A stretch of 10,077 nt of DNA. Origin: Angelobacter sp036502105. GTDB taxonomy: Bacteria; Acidobacteriota; Terriglobia; Terriglobales; Acidobacteriaceae. The number at the start of each line of letters is the position of its first letter. The stretch's first letter is position 1. The notes beneath the pieces are model-generated. The model saw only the letters and a program-made list of their open reading frames with translations, did not search any database and was not told the origin of the DNA. Shown here piece after piece: positions 5,861 to 10,077 of the stretch. The DNA is taken from assembly GCA_036502105.1 (NCBI GenBank), contig DASXZE010000042.1:1-10077 (forward strand). Direction: 5' to 3'. Made by a program: the position numbers and the translations under genes.

Positions 5861-6161
5861 ACGGTTTTCCAGGCCCCCAGAAGTCATGATGTTGAGTAAC
5901 GTATGTCGACGGAATGCTAGATGTAGCTGCCAGCGATGATCAGTGCAGTGCCCAAGAACTCCTCTCAATGAAAGATTCATTTTGCGGAGAAGGTTAAAGT
6001 TATAGAGACGGCCTCCGGGATACGCCGTCTCTTATTTTTTGTCTGTACGAGTCGGGCGTCTGTAAGGCCAAAAACTTAATCTCCACGGCTGGCCTGCCTC
6101 GGTCAGTCGGGCATGCTAAACTAAGCGCCGCAAAGGCCCATTCTTTTAATTGCGAGCGCCC
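5861..6161. other. Intergenic stretch between the kinase operon and the VOC gene
   Basis: Apart from the intrinsic terminator at 6004-6041, I see nothing firm. The first 140 bp are an untranslated tail of the sigma/kinase operon. The only plus-strand reading frames there are very short (for example 17 codons from 5887) and have no ribosome binding site. Upstream of the VOC gene, TAAACT at 6117-6122 could be a poor -10 box, but no -35 lies at a suitable distance. Confidence 0.5.
6004..6041 (+). terminator. Intrinsic terminator of the sigma/kinase operon
   Basis: AGAGACGGC (6004-6012) pairs perfectly with GCCGTCTCT (6024-6032) to form a 9-bp stem with an 11-nt loop, followed at once by the T-rich run TTATTTTTT (6032-6040). 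This is a textbook Rho-independent terminator and closes the three-gene operon. Confidence 0.88.
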
Positions 6162-6524
6162 ATGCCTGTGAAAATTGTTCCCATGATTCACGTTCCTGAT
6201 GTCAGCGCCACGGCTGAATGGTATGCCTCCATTGGATTTGAGCTGGTGCGCCAAAATGTAGAAGACGGTGAGACGAACTGGGCACTGCTCAGACTGGGAG
6301 GAAGCGAACTCATGCTCAGCAGTGGCGGCCAGCCAAGCGCGGCCCATCGGCGTGAATTTGATTTATATATTCACATCAATCAAGTTGATCAACGGTTTGC
6401 CCAGTTGAAAGACAAAGCCCAGATCGTGGAGCCGCTACATGACACGTTTTATGGCATGCGGGAATTCATCATTCGCGATAACAATGGGTTCTGGATTGCC
6501 TTTGGACAGCCGGTAAAAAGCTGA
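6162..6524 (+). CDS. VOC family (glyoxalase/bleomycin-resistance fold) protein
   Basis: The 120-residue product is a single-chain VOC protein made of two beta-alpha-beta-beta-beta modules. The first opens with VKIVPMIHVPDVSATAEWY (3-21) and includes NWALLRLGGSELML. The second includes FDLYIHINQVDQRFAQLK and ends with the typical DTFYGMREFIIRDNNGFW (94-111). His10, Glu49, His71 and Glu101 fall roughly where glyoxalase I-type members hold metal, so metal binding is possible, but bleomycin-resistance-type members have similar sequences and no metal. The substrate cannot be named. I chose the ATG at 6162; a TTG four codons upstream (6150) is possible, and neither has a good Shine-Dalgarno. The neighbours (a terminated kinase operon before, a transporter operon after a 165-bp gap) give no functional clue. 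Confidence 0.82.
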   Translation: MPVKIVPMIHVPDVSATAEWYASIGFELVRQNVEDGETNWALLRLGGSELMLSSGGQPSAAHRREFDLYIHINQVDQRFAQLKDKAQIVEPLHDTFYGMREFIIRDNNGFWIAFGQPVKS

Positions 6525-6548
6525 CTCGTCACCTCCGCGTAACGCGTG

Positions 6549-6568
6549 ATAAGAATGGCTTTTCTTAT
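6549..6568 (+). terminator. Weak AT-rich hairpin after the VOC gene
   Basis: ATAAGAA (6549-6555) pairs with TTCTTAT (6562-6568) around a 6-nt loop, 24 bp after the VOC stop, and is followed by only TT. The stem is AT-rich and lacks a long T run, so terminator function is uncertain. Confidence 0.3.
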
Positions 6569-6600
6569 TTACCACACCGCTCATTCGCTCATTTCCTGAT

Positions 6601-6630
6601 CTGCGTTTCTCTGCGCAAATCTGCGGCAAA
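6601..6630. repeat. Three degenerate 10-bp tandem units (CTGCG-N5)
   Basis: CTGCG recurs at 6601, 6611 and 6621 with an exact 10-bp period (CTGCGTTTCT, CTGCGCAAAT, CTGCGGCAAA), preceded by a partial unit CTGAT at 6596. It lies in the leader region of the ABC transporter operon. It may be an interspersed repeat or a helically phased protein-binding array; function unknown. Confidence 0.45.
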
Positions 6631-6689
6631 GCACTTCCGCGTCGCCAACCGCTCACTCTCTCTGATAGGCTTAACCGCAATATCCGGCG

Positions 6690-7490
6690 ATGAATGATTC
6701 CCCCACAGCCATTGAATTCGTGAACGTCACCTACCGCATCAGCGGTAATCGCACTCTTATCTCTGATCTCAACCTGAGCATACGCCGTGGTGAAACGCTT
6801 ATGCTGCTGGGACGCAGCGGTTCTGGCAAGACCACTACGCTCAAGCTGATCAATCGTCTGCTGGAGCAGACCGCTGGCAAGGTTCTGGTGGATGGCCGCT
6901 CCACCGCTGAGTGGGACGTGATCCAACTGCGCCGCCATATTGGTTATGCCATTCAGGAAGCGGGGCTCTTTCCGCATTACACGGTAAAGAAAAACGTCGC
7001 GCTGGTGCCTCGGCTTGAGCACTGGGACGCGGCGCGTATTGATGCGCGGGTGCGTGAAGTCTTGCAGTTGGTCGGCCTGCCTTATGAGCAGTATGCTGAG
7101 CGCTATCCCAACCAGCTTTCTGGCGGACAACGCCAGCGCGTAGGCCTGGCGCGCGCTCTGGCGGCTGATCCGCAAATTCTTTTGATGGATGAGCCCTTTG
7201 GCGCGCTGGATCCTATAACCCGCGCTGAGTTGCAGCATGAATTTATTGAGCTCAGGAAGAAGCTGAGCAAGACCGTGGTATTTGTTACGCATGACGTGGC
7301 GGAGGCGCTGCTGCTGGGTGACCGGATTGCCTTAATGGATTCCGGCAAGCTCAAAGGAGTTTTTTCACCCGCGGAATTCCTGCGTTCCACTGACGAACTG
7401 GTCCAGCCGTATATCGCCGCGTTTCGCGCTGGATATCAACTTCTCGACGCTCAATCCTTGGAAAATAAATCCATGGAGACTAAATCATGA
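6690..7490 (+). CDS. Osmoprotectant (glycine betaine/choline-type) ABC transporter ATP-binding protein
   Basis: The 266-residue protein carries all ABC ATPase motifs: Walker A GRSGSGKTT (41-49), Q-loop Gln89, signature LSGGQRQRVGLARAL (143-157), Walker B ILLMDEP (163-169), D-loop GALD, and switch His201 in VTHD. The neighbours, a permease and a ProX/OpuAC-type binding protein, place it in the quaternary-amine uptake family, where it would hydrolyse ATP in the cytoplasm to drive import. OpuCA-type ATPases commonly end in two CBS domains that sense ionic strength. Here the protein stops at about the end of the nucleotide-binding domain plus a short tail, so that regulatory module is absent. The ATG at 6690 has no clear Shine-Dalgarno. 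Its stop codon overlaps a mini-ORF start (ATGA at 7487-7490). Family confident; the exact substrate is not determined. Confidence 0.9.
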   Translation: MNDSPTAIEFVNVTYRISGNRTLISDLNLSIRRGETLMLLGRSGSGKTTTLKLINRLLEQTAGKVLVDGRSTAEWDVIQLRRHIGYAIQEAGLFPHYTVKKNVALVPRLEHWDAARIDARVREVLQLVGLPYEQYAERYPNQLSGGQRQRVGLARALAADPQILLMDEPFGALDPITRAELQHEFIELRKKLSKTVVFVTHDVAEALLLGDRIALMDSGKLKGVFSPAEFLRSTDELVQPYIAAFRAGYQLLDAQSLENKSMETKS

Positions 7491-7519
7491 CAGCAAATTC
7501 TGAACCACCCGGAGCCTAG
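7487..7519 (+). other. 10-codon in-frame mini-ORF before the permease gene
   Basis: An ATG at 7487 overlaps the ATPase stop (ATGA) and reads MTANSEPPGA before a TAG at 7517-7519. It is in the same frame as the permease start at 7523, only one codon beyond the stop. The GGAG for the permease lies inside it. It is either a coupling peptide that carries ribosomes to the permease start, or the relic of a longer permease N-terminus cut by a nonsense change. Confidence 0.4.
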
Positions 7520-7522
7520 CGC

Positions 7523-8161
7523 ATGTCATTGCCAGGTTTTTTTCTAGCGCACAAACGCGAAGTGCTCACGCTCACCGCCGAGCATCTGTGGCTGGTGGGA
7601 GTCTCCATGCTGCTGGCTGTGGCTATTGGTGTGCCGCTGGGCATTCTTCTGAGCCGTCGTCCGGCATGGAAAACTGTGGTGCTGGGCGGCAGCAACATCA
7701 TGCAGACCATTCCCAGCCTGGCGCTGTTTGGCTTGCTGCTGCCGGTGCCGTGGATTGGCGCACGCGCTGACCGGCTGGCGATTCTGGCGCTCACCATGTA
7801 TGCGCTGCTTCCCGTGGTGCGGAATACGTATGTTGGGATTGCGGGAGTGGATGCGCCGGTGCGCGAGGCCGCCATTGGCATGGGACTCACGCCCTGGCAA
7901 TTGCTATGGCAGGTGGAGTTGCCGCTGGCATCGAACGTGATTGTTGCCGGCATTCGCACAGCGACTGTCATCACGGTGGGCGTTGCGACGATTGCTGCGG
8001 CCATTGGCGCGGGCGGATTGGGTGAATTTATTTTTCGCGGGCTGGCGATGGTGGACAACAACGTGATTCTTGCCGGCGCTATTCCTGCCGCGCTCATGGC
8101 GCTTTCCGCTGACATGCTGCTGGCCGCCATTCAGCGCACGCTGGTCCGGACGCACCACTAA
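7523..8161 (+). CDS. Osmoprotectant ABC transporter permease (OpuCB/ProW type)
   Basis: The 212-residue integral membrane protein has the length and pattern of OpuCB-like permeases. Hydrophobic segments lie at about 23-44, 54-73, 84-105, 139-160 and 180-205. The EAA loop that contacts the ATPase is intact: REAAIGMGLTPWQLLWQVEL (114-133) followed by Pro134. Other family blocks are NIMQTIPSLALFGLL (58-72), RNTYVGI (100-106) and AAIGAGGLGEFIFRGL (159-174). Only one permease is encoded, so the channel is probably a homodimer. The ATG at 7523 is preceded by GGAG (7511-7514) with an 8-nt spacer, and the in-frame TAG at 7517 rules out a start farther upstream. The stop overlaps the start of the binding-protein gene (TAATG). 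Confidence 0.92.
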   Translation: MSLPGFFLAHKREVLTLTAEHLWLVGVSMLLAVAIGVPLGILLSRRPAWKTVVLGGSNIMQTIPSLALFGLLLPVPWIGARADRLAILALTMYALLPVVRNTYVGIAGVDAPVREAAIGMGLTPWQLLWQVELPLASNVIVAGIRTATVITVGVATIAAAIGAGGLGEFIFRGLAMVDNNVILAGAIPAALMALSADMLLAAIQRTLVRTHH

Positions 8162-9051
8162 TGGACCGCCGCAGCTTTCTCTCCGGGCTGGCGCTGCTGA
8201 TGGCTGGCTGTATGCCCAAAGCTTCGGGACTTTCCGTGGGCTCCAAGAATTTTACCGAGCAACTTGTGCTGGGAGAGTTGCTGGCGCAGTCACTGGGCCG
8301 CGTAACTTCCTTGCCCATCGACAAGCGTTTCTATCTCGCCGGATCTTATATCTGCCATCAGGCGCTGCTGGCCGGACGCATTGATATGTATGTGGAATAC
8401 AGCGGAACGGCGCTGGTGGCGATCCTGAAAGAGCCGCCCTCATTCGATCACGCCGCGGTTTTTAATACGGTGAAAAATCTTTATGCGCAAAGATTCGGTC
8501 TGGAAGTTTTGCCTTCGCTTGGATTCGATAACACGTTTGCCATGGTCATGCGCGGCAGTGACGCGCGCCGGCTGAAGCTGAAGACGCTTTCAGATGCAAC
8601 GGCTGTTGCTCCGCAACTGCGCCTGGGCGTGGGCTATGAATTTCTTGAACGTCCGGATGGTTTCAAAGGGCTAGCTGGCAAATACAATCTCAAATTCGCG
8701 GAAGCGCCACGCGTGATGGATCTGGGCTTGCTTTATCGGGCACTCGAAAATAATCAGGTGGATATGGTTGCAGGCTCAAACACTGACGGACTGATTGCCG
8801 CGCTCGATCTCGTGGTATTGGAAGACGATCTGCATTATTTTCCACCCTATGATGCTGTGCCCATTGTGCGTCGGCAGACGCTGGAGCGCCATCCGGAAGC
8901 TGGCAAGGCGCTCAACGCTCTCAGCGGACGCATTACCGCAGAAGATATGCGGCACATGAACTACGCGGTGGATGGAGAGAAGAAAGACGCTGAGGCCGTG
9001 GTCCGCGACTTTCTGGCGCAGAAGAATTTCCTGCCGCGCGCAGGTGGCTAA
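8161..9051 (+). CDS. Glycine betaine/choline-type ABC transporter substrate-binding lipoprotein
   Basis: The 296-residue protein is a ProX/OpuAC-type solute receptor. The N-terminus is a signal with RRSFL (3-7), resembling a twin-arginine motif, and a plausible lipobox LMAGC ending at Cys17, so export and lipid anchoring are likely. The mature part opens with the family hallmark VGSKNFTEQLVLGEL (26-40) and continues with VEYSGTAL (78-85), GFDNTFAMVM (121-130), FLERPDGFKGL (161-171), VDMVAGSNTDG (200-210) and LEDDLHYFPPYDAVPIV (220-236), all typical of quaternary-amine binding proteins. It should capture the ligand outside the inner membrane and deliver it to the permease. The start overlaps the permease stop by one base and has no Shine-Dalgarno, so translation is coupled. 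Whether it prefers glycine betaine, choline, carnitine or another compound cannot be read from the sequence. The gene ends 9 bp before a convergent gene. Confidence 0.9.
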   Translation: MDRRSFLSGLALLMAGCMPKASGLSVGSKNFTEQLVLGELLAQSLGRVTSLPIDKRFYLAGSYICHQALLAGRIDMYVEYSGTALVAILKEPPSFDHAAVFNTVKNLYAQRFGLEVLPSLGFDNTFAMVMRGSDARRLKLKTLSDATAVAPQLRLGVGYEFLERPDGFKGLAGKYNLKFAEAPRVMDLGLLYRALENNQVDMVAGSNTDGLIAALDLVVLEDDLHYFPPYDAVPIVRRQTLERHPEAGKALNALSGRITAEDMRHMNYAVDGEKKDAEAVVRDFLAQKNFLPRAGG

Positions 9052-9060
9052 CGTCGTCGG

Positions 9061-10077
9061 TCAGGCTGCTGGCTTGGTGCGTTGAACCAAATGCTGGAGG
9101 TTTTGCTTCAGTGTCCGCCAGGCAAACAGTTGCAGCGGGCTGCCAGCAAAGGCCTGGGCAATGGCAAAGACATTCATGGGATGAAAATGGCCTTCATTCA
9201 CCACGGCGTAAACAGGCTCAGAGTAATGCGGGCGGAACTTGTATTTGTAATGCTCCAGCCCCTTGAAGTTATAAAGAGAATTTGCTGTCAGGCGCATGAA
9301 GCGGAAGAGGCCGCGCAGCCACAGCGGGCCGGGTTCTCCCAGGGCAAGCACGCGGTCAGAGAGCGGCACAAGTCCCATGGTGATTTCTTTATAGCCTTCC
9401 GCCGCGAAGACTGACATGGCTGAATGCACCAGAAGCTCGCTGGTGCCGAGCGGCGCTCGCGCGCCGTGAGCCCATTGTTCAAAGAGCCATCCATCACGGT
9501 TGGGCATGGGCGTACAAAGCAGGTAGCCGATGAGATGACCATTGCGCCAGGCGACAAAGAGCCGCCGGTCATTGATTTGACCAAAGATGAGTTGCCCAAA
9601 AAGATCGGGCTCAATCAGAAAATGCAGAGGCGGCAGGTGCTTGCGCTTGAGCCATTGCTGGCGGATATCGCGCAGATCGTGGGAATCGGCGGCAGCACTC
9701 GCGGGCATTTCCACTACGTCAATGCCTTTATTTCTGGCGCGGGCAATCTGGTAACGCAGTGAAGAATCTTTTTTTACGATCAAATGCCAGTCTGCGGGAT
9801 TCCAATACGGCAGCGAGCCAATGGCCGCGATGGAGTGCGTGGCGGAATGATTCACTACGCTGGCGAATCGCGGGCCCACATGAAAGTAGCAGACGCGCTC
9901 CCCTGCCTGCGTGACTTCAGCTTCAAATTCATTGATGACTTCAGGCATTCTTGCGGGACTGCAGACAGGCGCTCCGGCCACAACGCGTATGCGGTTGCAA
10001 ACGACATAACCGATCACAGCATCGCGCTGGCTACTGAACCAATGCTTTATTCCGGGATTCAGTATCTGGTAAGCGAT
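9061..10077 (-). CDS. DUF2156 / phosphatidylglycerol lysyltransferase C-terminal-like protein, 5'-truncated by window edge
   Basis: The minus-strand frame is open from the right edge to the stop at 9061, giving 338 visible residues. A GTG at 10017 is not the true start: the 20 codons upstream stay open and read YQILNPGIKHWFSS, a family-like N-terminal stretch. Family blocks are VIGYVVCNRIRVVAGAPV, the basic stretch SLRYQIARARNKGIDVVEMP, FEQWAHGARAPLGTSELLV, EGYKEITMGLVPLSD and LYNFKGLEHYKYKFRPHY. In MprF this GNAT-fold domain moves an aminoacyl group from tRNA onto phosphatidylglycerol, lowering surface charge; other DUF2156 proteins have different or unknown substrates. No membrane spans are seen in the visible part. 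Whether an N-terminal flippase lies beyond the edge is unknown, so I do not assign mprF. The gene converges on the transporter operon with a 9-bp gap. Confidence 0.85.
   Translation of the reverse strand: MAYQILNPGIKHWFSSQRDAVIGYVVCNRIRVVAGAPVCSPARMPEVINEFEAEVTQAGERVCYFHVGPRFASVVNHSATHSIAAIGSLPYWNPADWHLIVKKDSSLRYQIARARNKGIDVVEMPASAAADSHDLRDIRQQWLKRKHLPPLHFLIEPDLFGQLIFGQINDRRLFVAWRNGHLIGYLLCTPMPNRDGWLFEQWAHGARAPLGTSELLVHSAMSVFAAEGYKEITMGLVPLSDRVLALGEPGPLWLRGLFRFMRLTANSLYNFKGLEHYKYKFRPHYSEPVYAVVNEGHFHPMNVFAIAQAFAGSPLQLFAWRTLKQNLQHLVQRTKPAA

Noticed and set aside
5887..5940. 17-codon reading frame after the small beta protein
   Set aside because: No ribosome binding site, odd Cys/Arg-rich composition, and it lies in the transcript tail before the terminator.
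5240..5980. Minus-strand 246-codon reading frame
   Set aside because: Long, but antisense to the end of the kinase and all of the small protein gene, crosses no promoter, and has no recognisable domain.
6435..7292. Minus-strand 285-codon reading frame
   Set aside because: Antisense to the VOC gene end and the ABC ATPase, whose motifs are unambiguous; the length reflects codon bias of the real gene.
7516..8130. Minus-strand 204-codon reading frame rich in Ala, Ser, Thr and Met
   Set aside because: Mirror image of the hydrophobic permease codons; no independent support.
1..10077. CRISPR arrays, tRNA or rRNA genes, insertion sequences, phage genes
   Set aside because: I looked for regular spaced repeats, cloverleaf-like segments, transposase or integrase motifs and terminal inverted repeats and saw none.

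Overview
The window looks like a chromosomal segment from a soil-type acidobacterium (Acidobacteriota, Terriglobia/Koribacter-like). This is inferred from the gene repertoire: two stand-alone ECF sigma factors, one of the type found beside Ser/Thr kinases (TIGR02999-like), a 901-residue kinase with a TolB-like and TPR extracytoplasmic half, moderate GC content, and Gram-negative-style lipoprotein and transport genes. No rRNA, tRNA, CRISPR array, transposase or phage gene is visible.

Left part (1-1232): a strong sigma70-type promoter drives a multi-span membrane protein with a C-terminal SRPBCC (START/polyketide-cyclase-like) domain. The promoter is bracketed by two near-identical palindromes with a GAAC-N2-GTTC core, which look like a paired operator. 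This gene converges on, and overlaps by 25 bp, an ECF sigma factor on the minus strand (1208-1990) that carries an unusual basic/proline-rich C-terminal tail.

Centre (1991-6041): a 295-bp divergent intergenic region separates the first ECF gene from a tightly packed plus-strand operon: a second ECF sigma factor, a receptor-like Ser/Thr kinase (1-nt TAATG overlap) and a 102-residue beta-rich protein (3-nt gap, ideal Shine-Dalgarno). A good TTGCAC-16-TATAAT promoter precedes the operon and a strong intrinsic terminator follows it (6004-6041). No classical anti-sigma factor is present, so the kinase may control the sigma factor by phosphorylation. The small protein is unrecognised. Its C-terminal half resembles a cupredoxin strand pattern that has kept the Cys but lost the other copper ligands. 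This sigma/kinase/small-protein cassette is the best candidate in the window for a little-described system.

Right part (6162-10077): a small VOC (glyoxalase/bleomycin-resistance fold) protein is followed by a three-gene osmoprotectant-type ABC transporter operon: an ATPase without CBS domains, one permease, and a lipoprotein binding protein of the OpuAC/ProX type. These would import a quaternary amine such as glycine betaine or choline. A 10-codon in-frame mini-ORF sits between ATPase and permease. Converging on this operon from the right edge is a DUF2156/MprF C-terminal-like acyltransferase, open through the window edge and therefore partial.
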